Source: Desulfobulbaceae bacterium BRH_c16a
GTDB lineage: Bacteria; Desulfobacterota; Desulfobulbia; Desulfobulbales; Desulfocapsaceae
Assembly (NCBI GenBank): GCA_000961725.1
Contig: LADS01000025.1
Location: forward strand, 53,473-117,472
Reading direction: 5' to 3'
DNA: 64,000 nucleotides
Numbering within the stretch: position 1 is the stretch's first letter; the number at the start of each line of letters is the position of its first letter. Under the pieces are notes generated by a model. The model saw nothing but the letters and a program-made list of their open reading frames with translations, had not been told where the DNA came from and made no database searches. This document shows, one piece after another, positions 51,292 to 60,245 of the stretch. A program made the position numbers and the translations under genes.

Positions 51292-52197
51292 ATGTACTCA
51301 CTGAAAAGACTCATCGGGCTTGCCTTTCTGGTGGTTGCCGTTCTGCTTACCGGTATCGTTTTCCTGGGCGGATACCAGTACCGCTTGGCCGGCAAGTATA
51401 ACATCGTTATAAGCCGTAACGAGAGAACACTTTTTCATTTTATGACCATCAGGGAAACAATAACCGAAGCTCTGATCAGCGGGAGTTGGGGAAGGCTCGA
51501 ATCGATACTCGGCGATATCGAAAAGCTGAATTCGGAACTCTCGAGACTGAAGGAGGATAAATTATTATCGGCGGAGCTGAAATTGGCCCTTGTCGACAAG
51601 ATAGATCTCACCGGGCTGGCTATTCTGGTGCGTCAGCAGAATAACGGCGCGGACAGGGTGGAGCGGAGCAGGAAACTGCAGGAGCAGCTGCGCACCATTT
51701 CCGACTATCTTCTCCAGTACGACCGAATCATCGCCGGCCAGGCGAGGGAGCGGATCGTTAATTTTCAAATGGTTGTCATCGGAGCCCTGGGATTGATTAT
51801 AAGCCTGGCCAGTTTATCTCTTATCCTGTTGTACCGAAACACCGTTTCTCCACTGCTCAGTTTGTCGCAGCAGGTGCAGGCCAGAGAGTTTGAGGAAAGA
51901 GGTATTGAACTTGGTGAGCCGGTTGTTCGGGAAGTCGCCGATTTGGCGACTGCCATCGATCAACTTTCCCGGCGTTCTGCCGGGATGGGGCAGCCTGATC
52001 TCAATGAAAGATATGCCGAGGCGCTGTTGGCGGAGGCTGTAAATGAAACCACCAACAGCCTCAACGGCATAATAAACTACGCTCAGCTTCTTTATGATTC
52101 CACGGATCATGCAATATCCGAGGAGCATAAGGAAATGATACAGAAGATTATAGATGGCGGTGCACGCATCGCCGGGCAATGGCAGAAACTTAAATAG
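51292..52197 (+). CDS. Histidine-kinase-like membrane sensor lacking His and ATPase
   Basis: 301-aa protein with two helices (about 5-27 and 160-182) around a helical periplasmic domain, a HAMP-like linker and a terminal HisKA-like helix pair. The segment VNETTNSLNGIINYAQLL aligns with AHEVNNPINGIINFAQLL of the kinase at 45364, but the phospho-accepting His is Asn and no HATPase follows. It may dimerise with, or titrate, a real kinase. The start MYSLKRL (ATG 51292) is 6 nt after the ftsH stop; 9 nt separate it from the cytochrome gene. Confidence 0.65.
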   Translation: MYSLKRLIGLAFLVVAVLLTGIVFLGGYQYRLAGKYNIVISRNERTLFHFMTIRETITEALISGSWGRLESILGDIEKLNSELSRLKEDKLLSAELKLALVDKIDLTGLAILVRQQNNGADRVERSRKLQEQLRTISDYLLQYDRIIAGQARERIVNFQMVVIGALGLIISLASLSLILLYRNTVSPLLSLSQQVQAREFEERGIELGEPVVREVADLATAIDQLSRRSAGMGQPDLNERYAEALLAEAVNETTNSLNGIINYAQLLYDSTDHAISEEHKEMIQKIIDGGARIAGQWQKLK

Positions 52198-52205
52198 GAG
52201 GAATC

Positions 52206-53636
52206 ATGTCGGAAAAACAACCAGATCTTCAGGGGGATATTCCAGAAAATGGGAAAAAGACTTGGCTGGAACAAATTGGTCTCTCGGCCAAAACCCCCAT
52301 TGGCCTTTTTGGCATTGGTTTTACCACTGTCTGTTTTACCTTGACAGTGCTTGGTCTCTTGGGACATATCACCGGTCTGATCGAAAATCCTTATGCGGCA
52401 ATCGTCACATTTGTGGTGTTTCCCGCCGGAGCGATCCTCGGTCTTTTGTTTATTCCGGCCTCGATATATTTTCGCCGAAAAAAATGGTTTCGAGAGAATA
52501 TCAATAAAGGCAATATCTTAATCGACTTCGGGAAAAAGACGCACAGAAAAGCGGTTGTATTGTTCCTGGTGTTATCCGTCGTCAATATTGCGGTTTTTTC
52601 CCTTGTTATCTACGAAGCATACCACTTCACCGAATCGGACTTTTTCTGCGGGGCCATCTGCCATACGGTCATGGATCCCGAATATACCGCTTATCAGCGT
52701 TCCCCCCATGCCAAGGTGGGTTGCGTTTCCTGTCACATCGGTTCCGGCGCCGAATGGTATGTCAAAGCGAAATTGTCTGGTTTGCGCCAGGTGAAAGCTG
52801 TGATCGACGGAAGTTACAGCACGCCGATACCAGCCCCGGTCGAGCACCTCCGTCCGGCCCAGGATACCTGCGAAGAGTGCCACTGGCCGGAAAAGTTTCA
52901 CGGCAAGAAAATTAAGCAATTCGTCAGGTACAGCAACGACGATCAGCTCAATCCGGAAATTCAGGATATTTCGCTGCATATCGGTGGCAGGAATCCGTTG
53001 ACGGATTCTTTCGAAGGCATTCACTGGCATGTCAGCAATAACGTAAAAGTGGAATACGAATCTCTTGACGAGAAGAGAACATCCATCGGCCGCATCAAGG
53101 TTACCAAGCCTTCCGGGGTCACCGAAGAATATTCCCTGGATGGTGCAACCGGTGAAGGTGCTGGAGGAAAATGGCGGACCATGGATTGCATCGATTGTCA
53201 CAACCGGCCGACCCACGTGTATGACGAACTCGAGGAGAGGGTGGATTTCGGTCTGCAAAGCAAGAAGCTCAACCCGGAAATAGAAGGAATCCGTGAAGAC
53301 AGCTTCAAGGTACTGCAGAAGGAATATGCTTCCCGGGAGGAGGCCAAGGAGCAGATTGTAGCAACTTTGCTCGCTTTGCAGGCGGAACGTCATGGGGCCG
53401 ATTTTGTCGCCAAAAATGAGCAGACCCTGATTTCATCCGGAGCATATCTGCTCGACACCTATATGGACAATGTATGGCCGGTAATGAAAGTTACCTGGGG
53501 CACTTACAAAGGCCACAATGGACATCAGTATGAAAGCGAAGGATACGGCTGTTTTCGATGCCATGACGACGAGCACCAGACAGCTTTTGGTAAAACCATT
53601 TCCCAGAGTTGCGATCTTTGTCACGATGAGCCGTAA
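52206..53636 (+). CDS. NapC/NirT-like membrane multihaem cytochrome c
   Basis: 476-aa protein with three N-terminal helices (about 28-55, 60-85 and 115-140) and a periplasmic haem region. Haem motifs: CGAICH (with three residues between the Cys), CVSCH, CEECH, CIDCH, CFRCH and CDLCH, so six sites if the first is used. The order TVMDPEYTAYQRSPHAKVGC is typical of NapC/NrfH-like quinol dehydrogenases that move electrons from menaquinol to periplasmic acceptors. AGGAGG lies just before the ATG. Ends with a terminator at 53689. Confidence 0.88.
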   Translation: MSEKQPDLQGDIPENGKKTWLEQIGLSAKTPIGLFGIGFTTVCFTLTVLGLLGHITGLIENPYAAIVTFVVFPAGAILGLLFIPASIYFRRKKWFRENINKGNILIDFGKKTHRKAVVLFLVLSVVNIAVFSLVIYEAYHFTESDFFCGAICHTVMDPEYTAYQRSPHAKVGCVSCHIGSGAEWYVKAKLSGLRQVKAVIDGSYSTPIPAPVEHLRPAQDTCEECHWPEKFHGKKIKQFVRYSNDDQLNPEIQDISLHIGGRNPLTDSFEGIHWHVSNNVKVEYESLDEKRTSIGRIKVTKPSGVTEEYSLDGATGEGAGGKWRTMDCIDCHNRPTHVYDELEERVDFGLQSKKLNPEIEGIREDSFKVLQKEYASREEAKEQIVATLLALQAERHGADFVAKNEQTLISSGAYLLDTYMDNVWPVMKVTWGTYKGHNGHQYESEGYGCFRCHDDEHQTAFGKTISQSCDLCHDEP

Positions 53637-53688
53637 AGGCGTCTCCTAAAACAGCAGCCTCCGGCTGACGGTAAGGGCCAGTGAGCAG

Positions 53689-53722
53689 GGGAGCGAGTGC
53701 GTTGGTACTCGCTCCCTTTTTT
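53689..53722 (+). terminator. Rho-independent terminator between cytochrome and pst genes
   Basis: GGGAGCGAGT pairs with ACTCGCTCCC over an 8-nt loop and is followed by six T. It lies between the convergent cytochrome and pstB genes and ends the plus-strand transcript. Confidence 0.88.
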
Positions 53723-53737
53723 GTTTCGGTACGGCGA

Positions 53738-54622
53738 TCAACCGAATCGACCGGTAATATAATCCTCGGTGAGACGGTGTTTCGGATTGGTGAAGATCTT
53801 TTCGGTCGGACCGACTTCGATGAGATCGCCCAGATGAAAGTAAGCGGTGCGTTGTGATACCCTGGAGGCCTGTTGCATGGCATGGGTGACGATGACGATC
53901 GAAAACTGGGTGCGAAGTTCGGCGATCAGCTCTTCGATTCTCGCCGTGGCAATCGGGTCGAGTGCGGAGCAGGGTTCATCCATAAGAATCACTTCGGGAC
54001 CTACGGCAATGGCTCTGGCAATGCACAGCCGCTGCTGCTGACCGCCGGAGAGCCCGGTGCCCGGTTCGCGCAGTCTGTCCTTGGCTTCTTCCCAGAGGCC
54101 TGCTTTCTTCAGCGAGTTCTCGACAATTTCATCCAGTTCCGCTTTATGGGTTGTCAGTCCGTGTATTCGTGGACCGTATGCGACATTATCGTAAATCGAT
54201 TTAGGGAAAGGATTCGGTTTCTGAAACACCATCCCGACTTTTGCCCGCAGAGGCACAACATCGACGGAAGGGTGATAGATATTAATTCCGTCCAGGCAGA
54301 TTTCACCGACCACCCGGCATGAAGGAACCGTATCGTTCATTCGGTTGAGACAGCGCAGGAAGGTCGATTTGCCGCAACCGGAGGGTCCGATCATGGCGAG
54401 AACCTCATTATGACTCACATCGATGCTGATATTGTTGATAGCACATTTCTCGCCGTAGTAGACCTCGACATTTCTGCAGGTCATCCGAGGGTTATCGACA
54501 AACGGGCTGCCGACGGTCTTTCTGCCGACGTTATACTGATTGGCCAATTCCGATTCCCGGACGAGTTCCTCTCCGAGGAGGGGAAAAACTGGGTTGGATG
54601 GATTGGATGCTGCGAGTTGCAT
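53738..54622 (-). CDS. pstB: Phosphate ABC transporter ATPase
   Basis: 294-aa ATPase energising phosphate uptake. Walker [10 protein letters not shown], the PstB-specific stretch [21 protein letters not shown]-loop [20 protein letters not shown], signature [14 protein letters not shown] and Walker [14 protein letters not shown]. The start is uncertain: ATG 54622 has GAGAG 7 nt upstream; 54628 and 54655 are in frame. Last gene of phoU-pstC-pstA-pstS-pstB, an order in which pstS is internal rather than first. Confidence 0.93.
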   Translation of the reverse strand: MQLAASNPSNPVFPLLGEELVRESELANQYNVGRKTVGSPFVDNPRMTCRNVEVYYGEKCAINNISIDVSHNEVLAMIGPSGCGKSTFLRCLNRMNDTVPSCRVVGEICLDGINIYHPSVDVVPLRAKVGMVFQKPNPFPKSIYDNVAYGPRIHGLTTHKAELDEIVENSLKKAGLWEEAKDRLREPGTGLSGGQQQRLCIARAIAVGPEVILMDEPCSALDPIATARIEELIAELRTQFSIVIVTHAMQQASRVSQRTAYFHLGDLIEVGPTEKIFTNPKHRLTEDYITGRFG

Positions 54623-54737
54623 TGTCATTCTCTCAATTGTTTGTTGATCGATCATACATGACGGGTGTGGGGTTGATACGCAGGCAACACGGCTCAACCC
54701 CAAAGAAGTTCATCGATTCCTGCTGTTGCCGGTCGAA

Positions 54738-55781
54738 TTATTGCACTTCCATGGCCTTGAGGGCGGCAACACCCGCGGCTACCTGATTTCTTTCCGCTTC
54801 AGGCATCGGAATCAGCCCCTTGTCGGCCAAATATCCTTCAGTTCCCCATGCTTTCTCACTGGTAAATTCAGCCAGAAATCCCTTCATTCCAGGAATTACC
54901 TCAACATGGGCTTTCTTCACATAGAAGAACAGCGGCCTTGAGACCGTATAGGAACCGTCGGCGATAGCCTCGAAAGTAGGCGCATGGCCTTCGATCACCG
55001 CACCCTGCAGCTTATCGATATTCTGGTCGAGGAAAGAGAAGCCAAAGATGCCGAATGCCTTGGGATTGGATTGAAGTTTCTGGACGATGAGGTTGTCGTT
55101 TTCGCCTGCCTCAACAAATGCACCGTCTTCCCTTACGGTCTGGCAGACTGTTTTATGTGCCTTTTTATCGCTCTTTTTTAAGTTCTTGATTACGTCGAAA
55201 TTATTGCAGCCTTCTTCCATTACCAGTTCGACAAAAGCGTCACGGGTTCCCGAGGTCGGGGGAGGGCCGAGAACTTCGATGGCGATCGCCGGCAGAGAGC
55301 TGTTTATTTCTTGCCAATTCTTGTAAGGATTGGCGATAAGCGTTTGCGGATTCTTCGGATCGGGAACTTCTTTGGCCAAGGCCAGGAAAAGGTCGGCGCG
55401 GCTCAGTTCCAGCTGTTCGGCGGTTTTGACATTGGCAACGACAATGCCGTCATAACCGATCTTTACCTCAATAATTTCTTTGACGCCATTGTCGACACAG
55501 GTCTTCAATTCCGACGACTTGATTGCCCTGGAGGCATTGGTGATATCGGCAAAATCGACCCCGACGCCGCTGCAGAACAGTTTGAAGCCACCGCCCGTTC
55601 CGGTGGATTCGATCTTGGGAGTTTTCGAACCGCTCGTTTTGCCGAACTGCTCGGCGACGACGGTTGAAAAGGGATAGACGGTGGATGAACCGACAATCGA
55701 GATATAGTCGCGGGCGGCTAATGCCGGGCTGCTCATGATGAGTGTCAGACCACTCGCTGCTAACAGACTTTTTACTTTCAT
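54738..55781 (-). CDS. pstS: Periplasmic phosphate-binding protein
   Basis: 347-aa exported protein (signal MKVKSLLAASGLTLIMSSPALA). The phosphate-contact motifs include IVGSSTVYPFSTVVAEQF, ESTGTGGGFKLFCSGVG and PTSGTRDAFVEL, which match the PstS class with the extended C-terminus (about 340 aa). Captures phosphate for PstCAB. CAGGAG precedes the ATG. Confidence 0.93.
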   Translation of the reverse strand: MKVKSLLAASGLTLIMSSPALAARDYISIVGSSTVYPFSTVVAEQFGKTSGSKTPKIESTGTGGGFKLFCSGVGVDFADITNASRAIKSSELKTCVDNGVKEIIEVKIGYDGIVVANVKTAEQLELSRADLFLALAKEVPDPKNPQTLIANPYKNWQEINSSLPAIAIEVLGPPPTSGTRDAFVELVMEEGCNNFDVIKNLKKSDKKAHKTVCQTVREDGAFVEAGENDNLIVQKLQSNPKAFGIFGFSFLDQNIDKLQGAVIEGHAPTFEAIADGSYTVSRPLFFYVKKAHVEVIPGMKGFLAEFTSEKAWGTEGYLADKGLIPMPEAERNQVAAGVAALKAMEVQ

Positions 55782-55864
55782 TTCTTTCTCCTGGATGAAT
55801 AATTTGTGTTGACCCGAAATGGGGTGGACGATGGCTATTAGAACACCCCATTGTTAGAGTTTTG

Positions 55865-57142
55865 TTACCATTTGATTTCAAATTTCTTTCGCAGAAATAC
55901 CGCAAGACTGTTCATGGCGATGAGGAAGGCCAGTAATACCATGATCGCCGCCGAGGTCTTTTCGGTGAAGGCCCGTTCCGGACTGTCGGCCCAGAGGTAG
56001 ATCTGCACCGGGAGTAAAGCCGCCGGATCGGAAACCGATCCGGGGATATCGACGATAAAGGCAACCATCCCGATCATCAGCAGAGGGGCCGTCTCGCCAA
56101 GGGCCTGGGCCATGCCGATGATCGTACCGGTGAGCATGCCCGGCATGGCCAGCGGCAGCACATGATGAGTAACGGTTTGCATTTTCGAAGCGCCGATCCC
56201 AAGGGCCGCTTCTCTTATCGAGGGTGGCACCGACTTCAGCGAGGCCCGCCCTGCAATAATGATGGTCGGCAGGGTCATGAGGCTGAGAACCAGTCCTCCG
56301 ACAATGGGAGTCGACCTGGGGAGTCCAAAGAAATTGATGAAGATGGCTAAACCTAAAAGCCCGAAAATGATGGATGGCACCGCAGCAAGATTATTGATAT
56401 TGATCTCGATCATATCCGTCCAGCCATTCTGGGGCGCAAACTCCTCCAGATACACTGCGGCTGCGACACCGATCGGAAAAGAAAGCGACAGGGTGATGAG
56501 GAGCGTCAGAAACGAGCCCTTTATGCCGCCAAGGATGCCGGCAAGTTCCGGCTCCCGGGAGTCGCCGGAGGTGAAAAAGGCAGCATTGAACCTTCTCTCG
56601 AGCTTGTCTTCCGCCACGAGTTTGTCTATCCATGCCAGCTGGTTGTCGAGAATTCTTCTGTCCGCCTCGGCAATTTCGCGGTCCATCTTGCCTTTCATGA
56701 GCATGTCGACATCGTCATCGGCGAGTACCCAGATTTTCCGGCTGGTGCCTATGATTCTGGGATCCGCCTCGACCATATGCTGCAGCTTGTATGCCGCCGC
56801 CGGACTGACAAGGCTGTAGAGACGTTTGAGATCCTGCCTGCTGTCGACCTCCGGGAACATTTCGCGCAACGATTTCTTCACAAGCCCAGGGTAATCGGCG
56901 GCCGCAAGGTTTTCGCGGGTGAAAGCCTGTTCGGCGAAATTTATTTCAAGCTCGATATATGTCTGGGTGAAAGCCGGATAGCCATCGGCGATAATGGTTA
57001 TGAAAAGAAAGCCGATAAATGCCAGGGAGAGGCTGATGGCGGTCACTCCCAGCCGCTTGAACCATCTCTCGGTGCGGTAACGCCGTCTGAGATCTTTGGT
57101 CGGTTGGAGAAGATTGGTTGTCGACGTATTCATTGTATTCAT
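55865..57142 (-). CDS. pstA: Phosphate ABC permease subunit with long periplasmic insert
   Basis: 425-aa permease. The usual six-helix core with the EAA motif (REAALGIGASKMQTVTHHVL) occupies the C-terminal 230 residues. Between helix 1 and the rest lies a periplasmic domain of about 150 residues (DUF3333-type arrangement), making the protein longer than the 280-300 aa of E. coli PstA. A second ATG at 57133 is possible. Forms the channel with PstC. Confidence 0.92.
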   Translation of the reverse strand: MNTMNTSTTNLLQPTKDLRRRYRTERWFKRLGVTAISLSLAFIGFLFITIIADGYPAFTQTYIELEINFAEQAFTRENLAAADYPGLVKKSLREMFPEVDSRQDLKRLYSLVSPAAAYKLQHMVEADPRIIGTSRKIWVLADDDVDMLMKGKMDREIAEADRRILDNQLAWIDKLVAEDKLERRFNAAFFTSGDSREPELAGILGGIKGSFLTLLITLSLSFPIGVAAAVYLEEFAPQNGWTDMIEININNLAAVPSIIFGLLGLAIFINFFGLPRSTPIVGGLVLSLMTLPTIIIAGRASLKSVPPSIREAALGIGASKMQTVTHHVLPLAMPGMLTGTIIGMAQALGETAPLLMIGMVAFIVDIPGSVSDPAALLPVQIYLWADSPERAFTEKTSAAIMVLLAFLIAMNSLAVFLRKKFEIKW

Positions 57143-57182
57143 ACTGTAATAGAGATTTGATGAACGAATATCCGGTTAAGTA

Positions 57183-58571
57183 CTATTCGTATTGTTCCCG
57201 GTACCGGCGGACAACCCGCAGGGCAATGAAGTTAAGCACGAGGGTGAAGACAAAGAGCAGCAGGCCGAGGGCAAAAGCCGCAAGGGTTTTCGGGCTGTCG
57301 AATTCCTGGTCGCCGACGAGCAGCGTCACAATCTGAACGGTAACCGTTGTCACCGCCGTCAGAGGATTAAACGAGAGATTGGCGGATAAACCCGCTGCCA
57401 TGACGACGATCATGGTTTCGCCGACGGCCCGGGACACGGCAAGGAGGATACTGCCGACTATCCCCGGCAGAGCAGCCGGAATGATGACGTGGCGGATGGT
57501 CTCAAAGCGGGTGGCTCCAAGGCCAAGCGAGCCGTCCCTGAGAGACTGGGGGACGGCGAAGATGACATCGTCGGACAGCGAAGAGACAAACGGGATGATC
57601 ATTATCCCCATCACCAGCCCGGCAGCCAAAGCACTTTCCGATGAGACCGAAAGCCCCGCCCAGTTGCCGATATCGCGGATCATGGGGGCGACGGTCAGTG
57701 CGGCGAAAAAGCCATACACAACAGTCGGAATTCCGGCAAGTATCTCGAGAGTCGGTTTGGCCCAGGTCCGAAGGCGAGTGCTCGCAAATTCCGAGAGGTA
57801 GATGGCGGTGAGCAGGCCGATGGGAATGGCGACCGACATGGCAATCAAGGCAATGAGGAGAGTGCCGGCAAAAACGGGTATGGCTCCGAAGGCCCCCGAG
57901 GACCCCGCCTGATCCGCCCGCATGGCTGTTTGCGGGCTCCATTCCATGCCGAAAATAAAGTCGGTGAACGGGACAGCCTGAAAAAAGCGCAAGGCTTCAA
58001 AGACCACCGACAGGACGATGCCGAGGGTGGTGAGTATGGCAACGCCGGAACAGGCAATCAGTATGATTTTAAAGGTTCCTTCCACCAGGTTTCTGGCCCG
58101 GAGATCCTTGTTGATCATTCGTCCGGTAATAACTGCGGGAATAATGCAGCTGAGGAGGACCACACCGCTCACAAGGTTTCTGGTTGTATTCAGGCTGGTG
58201 AGATAGTGTTCGGCTGCTGACTCAATGGCCGGATGAGTGCTGCTTTGGTTGACCCACCCGAAAGCAACATTTTTTATCTCATTCATGACGAGGGTGAACT
58301 CGTTTGCCGAAAGCTGCAGGAGTTCAGGCGGCAGATTGCGTGAAATCATCGATGAAATGACTGTTCCCTCGATAATTTTCCATATGGAAAGAACAAAAAT
58401 CGCCGGAAGAGCGCAATTCAAGGCGGTGAACATGCCGTAATGGGTCGGCAGGGAATGCATTGCCCGCATGCCGCCGGAGGAGGCGGCAATTGTCTGTGCC
58501 CGATGAACTCCAAGAAAATAGGCGGACACCGAGAGAAGCACGATGCATGGGAATAAATAGGAATATATCAT
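57183..58571 (-). CDS. pstC: Phosphate ABC permease subunit
   Basis: 462-aa permease. N-terminal hydrophobic and periplasmic segments of about 200 residues precede the core, which carries the EAA loop (RDGSLGLGATRFETIRHVII) and the conserved FIFGMEWSP and AGIPTVVYGF segments. Longer than E. coli PstC (319 aa), in line with the long PstA partner. It lies 49 nt after phoU and 40 nt before pstA. Confidence 0.92.
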   Translation of the reverse strand: MIYSYLFPCIVLLSVSAYFLGVHRAQTIAASSGGMRAMHSLPTHYGMFTALNCALPAIFVLSIWKIIEGTVISSMISRNLPPELLQLSANEFTLVMNEIKNVAFGWVNQSSTHPAIESAAEHYLTSLNTTRNLVSGVVLLSCIIPAVITGRMINKDLRARNLVEGTFKIILIACSGVAILTTLGIVLSVVFEALRFFQAVPFTDFIFGMEWSPQTAMRADQAGSSGAFGAIPVFAGTLLIALIAMSVAIPIGLLTAIYLSEFASTRLRTWAKPTLEILAGIPTVVYGFFAALTVAPMIRDIGNWAGLSVSSESALAAGLVMGIMIIPFVSSLSDDVIFAVPQSLRDGSLGLGATRFETIRHVIIPAALPGIVGSILLAVSRAVGETMIVVMAAGLSANLSFNPLTAVTTVTVQIVTLLVGDQEFDSPKTLAAFALGLLLFVFTLVLNFIALRVVRRYREQYE

Positions 58572-58620
58572 CAGCGTTACCTGGGGGAAAATCCCCGAAA
58601 TACAGTTGCGTTCCGTTCCA

Positions 58621-59280
58621 TCAGTTGTGTCGGGTGATGGTGCCTTCGACCGAATAGATGACCTCTTCGGCGATGTTGACGGCCCGGTCGGCGATACGCT
58701 CCAGATGACGAGCGAGGAGATACGTGTTGATATGATAGCCGGGGTGTTCGGGATCCTGCTTTATCCGCACTTTGATATCTTCGTAACAGCGGTTTCGACA
58801 CTGATCGACAAAATCATCGTCAACAAAGATTGATCGTGCCAGCCGGGTGTCGTTGTTGACAAGAGAGTCGATACTTTTTTTCAACATTGCCGATACCTTG
58901 TCTGTCATTCTTGAAAAATCGTAGGAGATTGCGGCTGGATGTTTGAATTTCGATATATTGTCAATGCGCTTAGCAATGTTGACGGCGATGTCACCGATTC
59001 TTTCCAATTCATTGTTGATCTTGATAACTGAAATGAGAAATCGCAGGTCGCGGGCGACAGGCTGGTGCAGGGCGAGGATTTTCAGGCAGTCCTCTTCGAT
59101 TTCAATCTCCATGTCATCCACCTCGTAATCCGAAAGGATAATCGATTGGATAACGGCAGGATCTTTTGTTTCGATCACCTTTGCCGCCTTGCGCACACGT
59201 TCCTCCACTATTGCCGTCATTTTCAGCAGCTTTTTGTTGAGTTTCGTGAGTTCGTGAAGGAAAGTGTAATGATGCTCCAT
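58621..59280 (-). CDS. phoU: Phosphate signalling protein PhoU
   Basis: 219-aa all-helical protein made of two homologous three-helix bundles, each with an acidic metal-binding motif (DYEVDDMEIEIEEDCLKI; IKINNELERIGDIAVNIAKR; ARHLERIADRAVNIAE). It links Pst transport to PhoR and represses the regulon in phosphate excess. First gene of the minus-strand operon, divergent from phoB. Confidence 0.93.
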   Translation of the reverse strand: MEHHYTFLHELTKLNKKLLKMTAIVEERVRKAAKVIETKDPAVIQSIILSDYEVDDMEIEIEEDCLKILALHQPVARDLRFLISVIKINNELERIGDIAVNIAKRIDNISKFKHPAAISYDFSRMTDKVSAMLKKSIDSLVNNDTRLARSIFVDDDFVDQCRNRCYEDIKVRIKQDPEHPGYHINTYLLARHLERIADRAVNIAEEVIYSVEGTITRHN

Positions 59281-59367
59281 AGATCTGTAGTCCCGGTTGA
59301 GGTTGGTAGAATCTCCCGGCCGATTCGGGAGACAGCCGATAAGATAGAGTTCGATTGTTTTTGGTCG

Positions 59368-59395
59368 ATTAGGAAATTATTAAGATACGGTTAAG
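59368..59395. promoter_or_regulatory. Candidate PhoB box (three 11-nt repeats)
   Basis: ATTAGG, ATTAAG and GTTAAG begin at 59368, 59379 and 59390, an exact 11-nt period on one face of the helix, between phoU and phoB. PhoB/PhoP sites are built from such direct repeats. It could serve both divergent transcripts. Confidence 0.6.
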
Positions 59396-59519
59396 GTATC
59401 GGGAAAGGGCTTGCGGCGGGGGCGAAAATGATACAGGATATGGACCATCTGTGAAAAGGAGGGTGGAGCCGACAGGTTTACCTTTCAGGCGAAAGAGCAA
59501 AATTCCGAGATAACGGGTT

Positions 59520-60242
59520 ATGGCAAAGATACATGTTCTGGTAGTCGAGGATGAGGCGGATATTCAGCAATTGGTCAGCTATAACCTGATCAGGGCCGGT
59601 TTCCATGTCACCTGTGCCGATTCCGGCGAGGAAGCGCTGGAACGGTTGCGGGTTGAGGATATCAACTGTGTTCTGCTCGATCTGATGCTGCCGGGGATGA
59701 GCGGCATCGATGTCTGCAAGGCGATGAGAAAAGGAGAGGGCAATATCTATCGTGCCATTCCCGTTATCATGCTTACCGCCAAGGGCGAGGAGGAGGACGT
59801 CGTGGCGGGCCTCGAGGGTGGAGCCGATGACTATATCACCAAACCTTTCAGTCCCAAGGTGCTTCTTGCCAGGATTAAGGCGGTCGTCAAAAGGTCTTCC
59901 TCGAACCAGGCCGACAGCGACGATTCGCGGAAAACCGTCATTGTCGTCGATGGCCTGGAGATCGACAAGGGCAGGCATGAGGTGAATATCAACGGCAGCG
60001 AGGTGCAGCTCACCACCACTGAATTCAGTATTCTGTCCCTTCTTGCAGGAAAACCGGGCTGGGTCTTTACCCGGCAGCAGATTATCGACTATGTTCGAGG
60101 CTATGATTTTCTTATCACTCCGAGAGCAATCGATGTCCAGGTCTTTGGTCTCAGGAAAAAACTGGGTGAGTACGGAAAAATGATCGAAACCGTCAGGGGT
60201 ATCGGCTACCGCTATCGATCGACCCTTGAAAACAGGGACTGA
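59520..60242 (+). CDS. phoB: Phosphate response regulator
   Basis: 240-aa OmpR-family regulator: receiver with acidic pocket (VVEDEAD), phospho-Asp in VLLDLMLPGMSG, the Lys of ITKPFSP, and a winged-helix DNA-binding domain (TTTEFSILSLLAGKPGWVFT; RAIDVQVFGLRKKLG). Placed directly before phoR (3-nt gap) and opposite the pst operon, which fixes its identity. Confidence 0.94.
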   Translation: MAKIHVLVVEDEADIQQLVSYNLIRAGFHVTCADSGEEALERLRVEDINCVLLDLMLPGMSGIDVCKAMRKGEGNIYRAIPVIMLTAKGEEEDVVAGLEGGADDYITKPFSPKVLLARIKAVVKRSSSNQADSDDSRKTVIVVDGLEIDKGRHEVNINGSEVQLTTTEFSILSLLAGKPGWVFTRQQIIDYVRGYDFLITPRAIDVQVFGLRKKLGEYGKMIETVRGIGYRYRSTLENRD

Positions 60243-60245
60243 CGC

